The notes beneath the pieces were generated by a model, which saw only the letters and a program-made list of their open reading frames with translations, was not told the DNA's origin and ran no database searches. 24,279 nucleotides of DNA from a virus: IMG/VR virus record IMGVR_UViG_3300035698_015778, positions 1 through 24,279 of that record; one strand, 5' to 3'. The position numbers and the translations under genes were made by a program. Below, piece after piece: positions 15,901-22,996 of the stretch; the stretch's first letter is position 1, and each line of letters starts with the position of its first letter.

Positions 15901-17542
15901 CTACTTCGATAATGGCGTTAAGAAGACATATACGATACCGAAGGACGTTGCTGAAGCTATAAATGGCATAAGCTCTTCTGGTATGGACATTATAACAAAG
16001 ATAGCTGGCATCCCTGCAAAGTTTGTGAGAGCGACATCAGTAGGCGCGAACATTAACTTCTTTATAAAGTCGCTATTATTTAGAGATCAAAAAGAAGCTC
16101 TCTTCTACTCGAAGAATAATTTCATACCTTACTGGGACATGGCGAAGGGTATGTATGAAGTCTTTGGGAATAGGGAGATGTATTACAAGTTTAAGGCAGC
16201 AGGTGGAGACCAAAACATCTATAAAGGGATATCTCGCGAGGCTCATCAACAGACGATAGAGCGAATATCGAAACAAGGTAAGCATGATACGACGTTTTCA
16301 AGTTGGGGCGCTTTTGTTCAGAGCATTAAGGAGTCACCAGAAATAGCACACAAGCTTGAAAAGGCAACGCGTGTCGGTGACTTTGCGAAAGGGATAAGGC
16401 GCGAGGGGATGAGTAGAGAGACGCTATTAAAGAAGGCACTAGAGGCGCGTGAGATCACGATTGACTTTGCTGTTAAGGGAAGCAAGACTAATGCATATAA
16501 CTACGCGGTACCCTTCCTTAACGCTCATATCCAAGGGGTCAATAAGTTTTATAGCGAGTTCAAGCAAAATCCTGCTAAGGCTTCTCTTAAAGCCCTTTCC
16601 AATACGACATTACCAGCTCTTGCCTTATGGTATATAAACAAAGATAACGAAGCATATCAAGAGCTTCCGGACAGAGAGAAGGACTACTACTGGCATGTTT
16701 ATATTGGTAAAAAGCATTATCGTATCGCAAAATCATATGAGTTAGATGTTGTTTTTGGGACTCTTGCAGAACGCATCGCTCAGGGAATCTATAATGAGAA
16801 TCCCAAAGAGATCGAAAAGGCTTTAAGCGCTCTTTGGGCTATCACAGTGCCGCCAATAGTACCCGCAGCAGCGGCACCATTCATAGAAACTTTTGCGAAT
16901 AAGAGTCTCTTCTTTGGAACACCTATCGTAAAACCGAATCTTGAGAATCTTCCTCCTGAGCTTCAACAGACCGCGTATACTACGGGAACAGCCAAGGCAC
17001 TAGGAAAAGCAATATCAAAGATCCCTTATATTGGTGAGACGGGGGTTGCTTCTCCCGTAAGAATAGAACACTGGTTGACGGCGTGGACAGGAGATTATGG
17101 AAGGGCTCTTCTAGATTTATCCGATAGGTTTCTACAAAAAACGGGGATCATCCCGGAGAACATCGCCCCTGAAAAAGGGCCTGGAAATACGAACATCCTC
17201 AAAGCCTTTATGGGAAATGAGAAGTCAGGGACGGCATCTCAGTCAATAGCAACATTCTACGACAATGCTTCATCTATAGAGACGTACTACAAGGGCGTTA
17301 AAGAGAAGAGAAAGCGCGGAGAAGACGCTGATTATGACAAGTACAGCTACTCCGATTATACAAGGTCACAGAACGTGCGAAAGGCATTCTCAAGAGCTTT
17401 TAATACGATGAATAATATCCGTATGAATGATGAATTGACGGCATCAGAAAAGCGCATACAGATAGACGCTATTGCTGATGACATGGTCGTCGTAGCACGA
17501 GAGTTCAACAAAGAGCTAAAAGAAGATATGAAAGATCGATAA
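12938..17542 (+). CDS. Giant ejection protein: Gly zipper, coiled coil, LPD38
   Basis: This 1534-aa protein is probably stored in the head and ejected with the DNA. Domains in order: a low-complexity N-terminus with two adjacent RDFxSxTEQA motifs (2-11 and 14-23) and a third RDFTAITEN (59-67). A Gly/Ala zipper (about 129-178, FAAGATIGSTVGAPIGALVG) can span membrane. A long Lys/Glu-rich coiled coil covers about 310-730. An LPD38-like part spans about 755-1400: SIVRNTYLITRSADLNIATKA, IKSLLFRDQKEALFYSKNNF, ATRVGDFAKGIRREG and VPFLNAHIQG, then TLPALALWYINKD and GTPIVKP. A charged C-terminal tail follows. The start is coupled to the previous gene, with GGGGAG upstream. No polymerase, lysozyme or protease motif is seen. 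The LPD38 assignment is from remembered family landmarks; its biochemical role is unknown. Confidence 0.8.
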   Translation: MRDFHSLTEQASQRDFVSETEQAPLVPPVSEVVPWGHTKKTVPGGSAQFSSPEADSETRDFTAITENNNKLSVWDRYSAGLESSTSGLLKDAISGKLSKSETLKLAEEDPGFWEGVILTGGELTGDFPYFAAGATIGSTVGAPIGALVGSAVPVAGTAFGATVGSTLGGGAGAFAFNTFLKSTLSEYRDYALKGNDITFGEFLQRSDKVASDTLKSGLSGALLEMLSAAMPILGKTKLFKNLFSTKIGTKAIELTAETAALTALPSLSEGRLPTTEDLKGALQTVTAFQLIKAIPSISGTIRETFSEERAKKTLEVLDAIKKERPEDLTPERIDEINVEVQNELVKQKSAVAKEVIKESEAVVIRKVKTLANEKESKKKDAEKDLEKVLSKRIVIEEKGEKKAENLSEDFEAAIKTLENTHQKSIENSEEAIKQRTEKETKASEKERRTIDNKGNDKIDTIESNADVEKARILENDKDRLQREKERLDKKRTVEENKVDREQKRAEKPTKGRQKEAKSKLIRDVLAKKLKKIKEEFDAKKAAIREEYRKEEESALERHNERVAEKYSKIDDADKLKKERVEKQRESYKRKNEEALNKATDKIRKEELAKLEKRYDASQDKLAKKYFAREKELTASEKDSIRSLEKEIKKSRAALDKIETDFNREVLKTKSKEQQRLYDKWLKEKQKIESRRQSIFDRISKRRSIEKQISIGEKGVEKTKTAQEKLREVHSAIVNELSPIERFVDTFLPKDSPISKNAYKLYRLTRGFIGKAETFLEHKTFDPITFKFKNKGLGKIIQPIKHELESFSKYLASERVIELHERGIETGVDTKSARDNIAKNRKKFQKYKREIDRYQSDLLDYAQSAGLISPQLRGVFEELNRDYVPFQRVIDGKTVSIGGKNLTPKNEFYKIEGSQRKIIDPLESIVRNTYLITRSADLNIATKALVDMVEAKRDFWESLGIKKEGIKEETADNLIDFMNISAENEGQISYFDNGVKKTYTIPKDVAEAINGISSSGMDIITKIAGIPAKFVRATSVGANINFFIKSLLFRDQKEALFYSKNNFIPYWDMAKGMYEVFGNREMYYKFKAAGGDQNIYKGISREAHQQTIERISKQGKHDTTFSSWGAFVQSIKESPEIAHKLEKATRVGDFAKGIRREGMSRETLLKKALEAREITIDFAVKGSKTNAYNYAVPFLNAHIQGVNKFYSEFKQNPAKASLKALSNTTLPALALWYINKDNEAYQELPDREKDYYWHVYIGKKHYRIAKSYELDVVFGTLAERIAQGIYNENPKEIEKALSALWAITVPPIVPAAAAPFIETFANKSLFFGTPIVKPNLENLPPELQQTAYTTGTAKALGKAISKIPYIGETGVASPVRIEHWLTAWTGDYGRALLDLSDRFLQKTGIIPENIAPEKGPGNTNILKAFMGNEKSGTASQSIATFYDNASSIETYYKGVKEKRKRGEDADYDKYSYSDYTRSQNVRKAFSRAFNTMNNIRMNDELTASEKRIQIDAIADDMVVVAREFNKELKEDMKDR

Positions 17543-17625
17543 CCGCGATACGGGGATAGCCTCATACCGTGGTATTCCTAAGAGACTGGGGTTAATTAGT
17601 CTCACCAAACAAAAAGAGGTTTGCT
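17543..17625 (+). promoter_or_regulatory. Gap before the long fibre with two small hairpins
   Basis: This 83-bp gap holds ATACC/GGTAT around GT (17564-17575) and GAGACT/AGTCTC around a 10-nt loop (17582-17603). Neither is followed by a T-run, so they are not standard terminators. AGAGG at 17615-17619 is the ribosome site of the fibre gene. No convincing promoter was found. Confidence 0.4.
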
Positions 17626-19455
17626 ATGAGCAACATGTATTCTAACGACCCGTTCGGAGGTCGCCGTGCAGTACCACAAGGTGTTCCACGTATAATTATA
17701 AAGCAACGCGCCCCTACGTCGGCTGATACCAATATCAATGTCGGTGATATGTGGGTCGATACACTAACGAGCGAAGGGTACGTATGCACAGGCAAAAGTT
17801 CTGGTGTAGCTACATGGACAGATATGACAGGGGCTGTTGGATCAACCACGGTCGTTGGTAATGTACGTCTTGCTACCATCGCAGAGTCACAAGCAGGAAC
17901 AAGCGAAGCTATCGCAAACACTCCTGCTGGCCTTGCAGCGGTAGCTATAGCCGGCGCGCCAAACTGGTCGGAGGCCGTCTCTGGTATCGGTCAATTGGCT
18001 ACAACTGCTGAAGCCGTTGCCCTAACACTCGACACAGTAGCAATGACTCCAGCAAAAGTTGCCTCCGTTCTTGCAGCTCCTGCCGCCATCGGCTCCGGGA
18101 CTCCTGCCGCTGGTGCCTTCACGACACTAAGCTCTTCTGGCCTGGCTTCCCTTGGTGCTTCTGCGACTATCGTCACAGGCGCAACAGCATTGAACCTCGG
18201 TGCGGATGCTTCTACGGGTGCGATAAACTGCGGGACCGGCGCCGGCGCGCGTGTGCTTACGCTTGGCAACATTACTGGGGCAACTCAGATCGTAATGAAT
18301 GCTGGAACTGCTGGAATGACCTTAACGAGTACTGGAGCTGGCGATCTTAATTTTGCTGCTGGTGATAAATTCGTTGTTGATGCTGCTGGTACAGTAGACA
18401 TCAACTCTTCCGCTGCTGCTATCAACATCGCCGATGATGACATCGATCAAGATGTTAACATCGCTACTGATGGTGAAAGGACGCTGACATTAGGCTCGAA
18501 TAACGGCGCTGCTGGAGTCGATATAATCGGCGGTACATCGGGGATCACTGTTGGTAACAACGCAATTGCTCAGTCGGTGACTATTGGAAATCAGACCGGA
18601 GCCAGCGCATTAGCGTTTGAAGTTGGTACTGGAAACTTCTCGCTTGATGGTGTTGCTGCATCTACATATACCGTAGGCGCCTCGACGACAACGGGTACCG
18701 TGACCATAGGCGGCACGGCACAAACAGGAACTGCAACGCTATTTGGTGGAAACGGTGCACAGGCAATTAATATTGCTTCTTCGACCGGTGGAAAAACGGT
18801 CTCAATAGCAAATGGTGCTGGTGCGAACGTCGTAACTATCGGCTCGGCGACAACAACATCGAGCTTAGACCTTCTTGTAGGAACGGGCGACTTCACTCTT
18901 GAAGGCGCTACAGCCTCCACTTATGAGATAAGCTCGACAGGTGTTAACACCGGTACTGTGAAGCTTGCTTCAGGAACCGGAGCACGTACAATAGAGCTTG
19001 GCGGAGGAGGCACGGGAGCTAAGACGATCAACATCGGCGCCGCTGCCTCGGCAGATGTGATCACGATCGGTGATGCTACAGGAGCGGGAAGCTTAGACCT
19101 CGTTGCTGGAACAGGCGGTATAACCATAGATGCCGGTGGTATCATAGATATGGTTCCTGTTACAGATAGCGGTGCTGCTGCGACTGGTACTGTAAACGCT
19201 AACGTAGGTTCGACCACTCATACAGGTCTGACCACAGCTTCTGCTGCTGCTCAGGTATTCACTATCACAAACAGTGTATGTACTACTGGTAGTGCTATCC
19301 TAGTTAGTGCTTCGAATTTAGGAGCTAATGATGCGCAGATGACCGTAACGCGTATTACGCCTGGAGCAGGAAGCTTTACCGTAACGCTCACCAATAATGG
19401 CGCAGCGGCGCTTAACGGTGATGTTATCCTTACTTTCTGGATAATTGCCGCATAA
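17626..19455 (+). CDS. Long tail fibre with beta-strand repeats
   Basis: This 609-aa fibre opens with an attachment-type domain (residues about 20-65: RAPTSADTNINVGDMWVDT, then VATWTDM), which is also at the start of the 789-aa fibre downstream. Two short repeats of the 'LATxAE...TPAxxAxV' type follow at about 80-125, then GTPAAGAFTTLSSSG. Residues about 140-520 are imperfect beta-helix-like turns rich in Gly, Thr and Ala. An example is VGTGNFSLDGVAASTYTVG, echoed later by VGTGDFTLEGATASTYEIS. A small compact tip follows (about 535-609, VFTITNSVC ... GAGSFTVTLTNNG ... FWIIAA). It should trimerise into a thin shaft. No chaperone or endo-sialidase-like cutting site is visible. A terminator follows. 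Confidence 0.82.
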   Translation: MSNMYSNDPFGGRRAVPQGVPRIIIKQRAPTSADTNINVGDMWVDTLTSEGYVCTGKSSGVATWTDMTGAVGSTTVVGNVRLATIAESQAGTSEAIANTPAGLAAVAIAGAPNWSEAVSGIGQLATTAEAVALTLDTVAMTPAKVASVLAAPAAIGSGTPAAGAFTTLSSSGLASLGASATIVTGATALNLGADASTGAINCGTGAGARVLTLGNITGATQIVMNAGTAGMTLTSTGAGDLNFAAGDKFVVDAAGTVDINSSAAAINIADDDIDQDVNIATDGERTLTLGSNNGAAGVDIIGGTSGITVGNNAIAQSVTIGNQTGASALAFEVGTGNFSLDGVAASTYTVGASTTTGTVTIGGTAQTGTATLFGGNGAQAINIASSTGGKTVSIANGAGANVVTIGSATTTSSLDLLVGTGDFTLEGATASTYEISSTGVNTGTVKLASGTGARTIELGGGGTGAKTINIGAAASADVITIGDATGAGSLDLVAGTGGITIDAGGIIDMVPVTDSGAAATGTVNANVGSTTHTGLTTASAAAQVFTITNSVCTTGSAILVSASNLGANDAQMTVTRITPGAGSFTVTLTNNGAAALNGDVILTFWIIAA

Positions 19456-19485
19456 TCTTGATAGAAGTTTTGCTTTTATTAGAGT

Positions 19486-19512
19486 GCCCTCGCAGAGATG
19501 CGGGGGCTTTTT
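19486..19512 (+). terminator. Rho-independent terminator after the long fibre
   Basis: GCCCTCGC (19486-19493) pairs with GCGGGGGC (19500-19507), giving 8 bp with one G-U pair and a 6-nt loop. TTTTT (19508-19512) follows. It lies 31 bp after the fibre stop and should end the long late transcript. It faces the end of the only opposite-strand gene. Confidence 0.9.
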
Positions 19513-19519
19513 AAATCCC

Positions 19520-19550
19520 CTCGTGCCGAGTTTTTACACCCGACACGGGT
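19520..19550. other. Extra small hairpins between convergent genes
   Basis: CTCG-TGC-CGAG is followed by TTTTT (19520-19535), and ACCCG-ACA-CGGGT lies at 19538-19550. They lie between the + strand terminator and the end of the minus-strand gene. The first may be a back-up + terminator. No matching U-tract follows either stem when read on the minus strand. Confidence 0.35.
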
Positions 19551-19562
19551 TCACGACGAATC

Positions 19563-19829
19563 TTACTCTTCGCCCTTTTCGTCTACGGAAGTGGTGGCTT
19601 CCACAGACTTCTCTTCTTCTTTCGCTTTTTCAGCAGGAGCTTCTTCTTTTGCTTGCTTTGCTTCTATCTCGGTTCTTTCCTTGACGATGTTCTCTAGGAT
19701 TATCTTAGACATCTCCATGGTAGCTTCGTATGCCTCTGTAGCATAGAACTCTTTTGGTAGTAGTAGCGAGAATTCCTTCCCGTGTAGTTCAATAATAAGT
19801 GTTTGTCTTGCCTTTACGTTTGCAGCCAT
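19563..19829 (-). CDS. Small charged protein on the opposite strand
   Basis: This 88-aa protein is not recognised. The N-terminal 55 residues (KARQTLIIELHGKEFSLLLP, then ATEAYEATMEMSKIILENIV) look like a two-strand plus helix fold. The C-terminal 35 are a Glu/Lys/Ala-rich disordered tail (EEAPAEKAKEEEKSVE). It lacks signal or membrane segments. Support for a real gene: a strong AGGAG 5 bp before the ATG, an extended -10 promoter upstream on the same strand, and a coherent amphipathic helix. It is the only gene in the window facing the other way. It could be a regulator of the fibre cassette or an early gene. Confidence 0.75.
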   Translation of the reverse strand: MAANVKARQTLIIELHGKEFSLLLPKEFYATEAYEATMEMSKIILENIVKERTEIEAKQAKEEAPAEKAKEEEKSVEATTSVDEKGEE

Positions 19830-19832
19830 GGT

Positions 19833-19837
19833 TGCTC
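19833..19837 (-). promoter_or_regulatory. Ribosome binding site of the minus-strand gene
   Basis: Read on the minus strand, AAAAAAGGAGCAACC precedes the ATG at 19829. AGGAG with 5-bp spacing is as strong as any in the window and supports a real gene. Confidence 0.85.
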
Positions 19838-19870
19838 CTTTTTTAGCAGTTGGTTACTCGATATGCTAAA

Positions 19871-19879
19871 TTTATATCA
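19871..19879 (-). promoter_or_regulatory. Extended -10 promoter for the minus-strand gene
   Basis: Read on the minus strand, TGATATAAA fits the extended -10 form TGnTATAAT in all but the last base. A weak -35-like TTGATG lies 15 bp upstream of the TATAAA. Transcription would start around 19863, about 35 bases before the gene start. The fit is to a host sigma-70-type promoter. Confidence 0.55.
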
Positions 19880-19935
19880 CCCTCTCTTTTTCATCAAACT
19901 TTTTTCTTAAGTGCGCCCTTTGTTCGCCTTTTCTG

Positions 19936-19964
19936 TTGTGACAAATCCAAATTAGGAATATATA
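19936..19964 (+). promoter_or_regulatory. Possible promoter of the second fibre cassette
   Basis: TTGTGA (19936-19941) and TATATA (19959-19964) are separated by 17 bp, the ideal spacing, with 4 of 6 consensus bases in each box. It lies in a roughly 209-bp intergenic region that would be a divergent promoter pair with the minus-strand gene. It sits about 75 bp before the ATG at 20039. Confidence 0.45.
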
Positions 19965-20026
19965 GAGGGCAGCTTAACGAAATTTCCGCCCTAATCGGCG
20001 TGTCCCTCTACGAGGAGCCCTTACAA

Positions 20027-20032
20027 AAGGAG
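20027..20032 (+). promoter_or_regulatory. Ribosome binding site that sets the 20039 start
   Basis: AAGGAG with 6-bp spacing precedes ATG 20039. A longer reading that begins at 19850 would include an untypical hydrophobic/cysteine stretch, run through the promoter region and lack a ribosome site, so 20039 is preferred. Confidence 0.85.
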
Positions 20033-20038
20033 TATGTT

Positions 20039-20590
20039 ATGGCTAGATCGTACCGCCCTATTCAAGTGAGAGACGCCCAAGGCGCTCTTATTCAACTTGA
20101 TGAGAAAGACCTCAACATGACCACGAGTCGTGCTGGAACCCCCAATATCCGCTTCGTCGGATACAGCCGTCCAGGCATCCTTACTACAGAGCCAGCTTGG
20201 AAGATCAAGAAATACACATACGATGACTCTAATACTGTCGTTCGTGTACGTACAGCTACAACAAACGACCTCGCTGACAATAACAAGATATGGGATGACG
20301 TTGCCGCTGTGACGATTTCTTCGGTAACAAAGGCAACTCCTGGTGTAGTAACGACGGCAGCAGCCCATGGATACACTACTGGTGATAGCATAGAGATTAC
20401 TGGCTGCGACATGACGGAACTCAATGGCGATGGTTTTGGAGATGTTATCTTCACAATTGTAAAGACTGGCGCTGATACCTTCACGCTTAAAGATGTTGAT
20501 GGCGATGCTCTTGACACCTCTGGATATGTTTCTGCTGGAACTACAGGGTCGGCATGGAAGAGAGATTACTTGAACTTGGTCTACGCCTAA
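20039..20590 (+). CDS. Small virion protein with WKI-type and HGF/GD modules
   Basis: This 183-aa protein has a first half (residues 36-92: IRFVGYSRPGILTTEPAWKI, then YDDSN ... IWDDVA) that fits a small virion-protein pattern. The landmarks are 'vGyaxPG...aWqIkkixyd...vWddra', seen ahead of fibre genes in several phages. The second half (94-171) is the HGF/GD module: VTKATPGVVTTAAAHGYTTG, then TELNGDGFGDVIFTIVKTG, then DTFTLKDVDG. It is related to the modules in the genes at 4066 and 23641. A short trailing strand (AWKRDYLNLVYA) ends the protein. It heads the second fibre cassette and could be its base or attachment piece. No enzymatic motif is seen. Confidence 0.68.
   Translation: MARSYRPIQVRDAQGALIQLDEKDLNMTTSRAGTPNIRFVGYSRPGILTTEPAWKIKKYTYDDSNTVVRVRTATTNDLADNNKIWDDVAAVTISSVTKATPGVVTTAAAHGYTTGDSIEITGCDMTELNGDGFGDVIFTIVKTGADTFTLKDVDGDALDTSGYVSAGTTGSAWKRDYLNLVYA
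20318..20551 (+). repeat. HGF/GD module, copy 2
   Basis: Residues 94-171 of the 183-aa virion protein. Landmarks are ATPGVVTTAAAHGY, TGDSIEITG, MTELNGDGF and ADTFTLKDVDG. Confidence 0.75.
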
Positions 20591-20614
20591 GTCACTAAAG
20601 TATAGGAGATTAAA

Positions 20615-22984
20615 ATGGCATTTAAGATTAATTCTTTCACGGGAAGAATGGATAACGTTGGCGTTCCTTCTATTAACCAGACGCGTGTTCCTGCGGGAAC
20701 TGACTACAAGTATCCTCTTGGTCAACAGTGGGTCGATACCGATGGCGGAGGAGTTTACTTCCTTGCTAGCGTTACGGCTATGGTTGCGACCTGGGAGAAG
20801 GTAATAGGCGGTTCTACGGGCCTTTCTCAGCTTACGGCTGATAGTGGGAGCGCAAGCCCTGCTGCTGGAGCGATTACGATTGCAGGAGGAACAGCCCTTA
20901 CTACGACGGGCGCCGGCTCAACAATCACGATAAACGCTACAGATGCTACTACTCTTCAAAAAGGTGTCGCAAAGTTTCTAGCGGCTGATTTTTCAACGGC
21001 TGCGGGTGAAGTCTCTCTTGATGATGATGTCATTAAAGGAGTAACTACCGATGCTGGGATTATACCAGGTATAGGTCATGGAATATCAATAGTGGGTGGC
21101 GAGGGCATAGACACCTCTGGTGCAGGGGCTACCGTTACGGTTACAGGTGAGGATGCCAGCGCCACGAACAAGGGGATCGCAAGCTTCGATGCTTACGACT
21201 TCAGCGTGACCACTGGGGCTGTCTCATTGCGTCCTGGCTCCGCTGTATATTTCGTAGGAAAGTGGGGAAACGACGCCGCTGACGGCCTTACCTTCAGCAG
21301 TGCAAAGCTAACGGTACAAGCTGCTGTCACGGCTGCACCAGCAGGCTCAACTATACTTGTCTATCCTGGGACGTATACTGAAACTGTTACAATGACTGCC
21401 AACAATGTTATTATGCACGGTATGGGTAAGCCACCAAACGTGATAATAGAGCAAGCTGATGCTAACGTAATCGACTTCAATACAAGATCAAACATTGTGA
21501 TAAGCAGTATTCAAATTCGCGTTACGGCTGCTACAACAGCTATAGCAACTATCACTGGAACTACTGGAAGTTGTAAGCTAAGAGACGGCGTTGTAAGAAT
21601 GACGACAACGGCAAATATTGCTGCTGCTGCCCAACCCTCTTGTGCAAATGTTACCAGTACAGGTACGTTATTTTTGAGATTCTCTCAATTTCATTATACG
21701 AATAGTGGCAATGGTGGAGGGACAGCGAATAAGTCTGCCTTTAGAGTTAGTGCTGGAGGCACAGTAGACTTAAAGCTTGCTTGTTGCAGCACGGTAACTA
21801 CTTCTGGAACTGATTTAGTCTCGTCAATAGCAACCGATGCTGACACTACAGGTGTAGTGAAGATGGATAATTGTGATGTCACTATGGTTTGTGGTGGGAC
21901 TATTGCTGCTGCTCTAGCCTATCTTGGCGGAACAGGTATCACGCACCATTTTGGGTATAACAAGATCGAACTCGATGCTACTGGTTGTACCAATGCCTAT
22001 GGATTTTTTGCTGCTGATGCCGCATCGAAGACATACCTATTTTTCAACCATATCCATGTTACAGGAGCTACAAACAATTATGGCTATATCATCGGAGCAG
22101 CCTCAGAGTTAGTCTCACATTTCAACGATATTGTTGCTGCAAATGGTGTATCTGTTGCTGGAACAGCACACGAAGTAGACAGTCTTGCAGATGGTTATCT
22201 CACAGTAACACACTCCGTATATGCAGAAACCTTCGACACGAACATCGCTGCTGCTGGTGTCACGCTGACAGGGACTACGCTTGCCGCCGACGGGACTGAT
22301 GCTAACATACCTATAACTATCACTCCAAAGGGTGGCGAGGCGGTAACAATCGATGGCCTAGACTATCCTATGGCTGACGGTGCTGCTGGTACGGCTGTAG
22401 TTACTGATGGTGGTGGTGTCCTTTCTCTGGGCGTTGTTGGCGTTGCTGGTGGTGGATCAGGGGTCGCTACATTAACCGATGGTGGTATTTTACTTGGTTC
22501 TGGTGTTGGTGCTATAACAGCTACTGCACAGCCTACAAATGGTCAACTACTTATAGGCTCTACAGGGAACGACCCTGTGCTTGCGGCGCTGACGCCTGGT
22601 GACGGGATAAGCGTAACGAATGCAGCAGGGGGAGTCACTCTGGCGACAACTGGCGGTGGAATAGCATGGACGGTCGCGACAGGTACAACAGCAGCCGCTG
22701 TTAACAACGCATACATCTGCAACAACGCCGGAACGCGCGTCGTCGTGACACTGCCAGACACCGCAGCGGTAGGATCTGTAGTTGAGATAGTTGGAATGGG
22801 TGCGGCTGGGTGGCGACTTGCCTGTAACGCAGGAGAAACCATCCTCATTGGCGACTCCGCAGCAACTACAACCACAGGGTCTCTTGCCTCTACTGATACA
22901 GGAGACTGTGTAAGGCTTGTGTGCATTTTGGCTGACACAGATTGGAGGACAACATCCTCGTGGGGGAACCTGACCGTAGCTTAA
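20615..22984 (+). CDS. Tailspike-like fibre with parallel beta-helix
   Basis: This 789-aa fibre/spike shares its N-terminal attachment-type domain (residues about 23-62: PAGTDYKYPLGQQWVDT, then VATWEKV) with the 609-aa fibre. Two duplicated linker modules lie at about 87-135 and 157-205. At about 209-260 YFVGKWGNDAADGLTFSSAK, then VYPGTYTE, marks the entry of a right-handed parallel beta-helix, as in polysaccharide-degrading spikes, which continues to about 500. Fibre modules (GGGSGVATLTDGGILLGSG, then NGQLLIGS) follow at about 610-680. A C-terminal domain (683-789, WTVATGTTAAAVNNAYICNN ... TTSSWGNLTV) resembles a widespread phage fibre tip. The AGGAG is at 20604-20608. Catalytic residues cannot be pinned down by eye. 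Confidence 0.82.
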   Translation: MAFKINSFTGRMDNVGVPSINQTRVPAGTDYKYPLGQQWVDTDGGGVYFLASVTAMVATWEKVIGGSTGLSQLTADSGSASPAAGAITIAGGTALTTTGAGSTITINATDATTLQKGVAKFLAADFSTAAGEVSLDDDVIKGVTTDAGIIPGIGHGISIVGGEGIDTSGAGATVTVTGEDASATNKGIASFDAYDFSVTTGAVSLRPGSAVYFVGKWGNDAADGLTFSSAKLTVQAAVTAAPAGSTILVYPGTYTETVTMTANNVIMHGMGKPPNVIIEQADANVIDFNTRSNIVISSIQIRVTAATTAIATITGTTGSCKLRDGVVRMTTTANIAAAAQPSCANVTSTGTLFLRFSQFHYTNSGNGGGTANKSAFRVSAGGTVDLKLACCSTVTTSGTDLVSSIATDADTTGVVKMDNCDVTMVCGGTIAAALAYLGGTGITHHFGYNKIELDATGCTNAYGFFAADAASKTYLFFNHIHVTGATNNYGYIIGAASELVSHFNDIVAANGVSVAGTAHEVDSLADGYLTVTHSVYAETFDTNIAAAGVTLTGTTLAADGTDANIPITITPKGGEAVTIDGLDYPMADGAAGTAVVTDGGGVLSLGVVGVAGGGSGVATLTDGGILLGSGVGAITATAQPTNGQLLIGSTGNDPVLAALTPGDGISVTNAAGGVTLATTGGGIAWTVATGTTAAAVNNAYICNNAGTRVVVTLPDTAAVGSVVEIVGMGAAGWRLACNAGETILIGDSAATTTTGSLASTDTGDCVRLVCILADTDWRTTSSWGNLTVA
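20873..21229 (+). repeat. Internal duplication in the beta-helix fibre
   Basis: Residues 87-135 and 157-205 align: ITIAGGTALTTTGAGSTITI with ISIVGGEGIDTSGAGATVTV, then QKGVAKFLAADFSTAAGEVS with NKGIASFDAYDFSVTTGAVS. The two copies are linked by about 20 residues. This is a linker module commonly repeated in fibre shafts. Confidence 0.75.
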
Positions 22985-22996
22985 TAGGAGTCTAAT

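Noticed and set aside
12938-17542. Giant protein as an N4-type virion RNA polymerase
   Set aside because: The N4-like capsid prompted the check, but no T7-like polymerase motifs are visible, and the C-terminal half fits LPD38 while the middle is coiled coil.
19964-20032. Competing inverted repeats (AGAGGG/CCCTCT, AGGGC/GCCCT, CCTC/GAGG) as a riboswitch-like leader
   Set aside because: The stems are only 4-6 bp, and the likely transcription start near 19971 would leave the AGAGGG arm out of the RNA.
19850-20038. N-terminal extension of the 20039 gene
   Set aside because: It would cross the promoter region, lacks a ribosome site and reads as random sequence; AAGGAG marks ATG 20039.
20021-20725. 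234-aa open frame on the minus strand across the 20039 gene
   Set aside because: It overlaps a gene with a clear ribosome site and known modules, and its own sequence is Arg/Ser/Cys-rich with no pattern.
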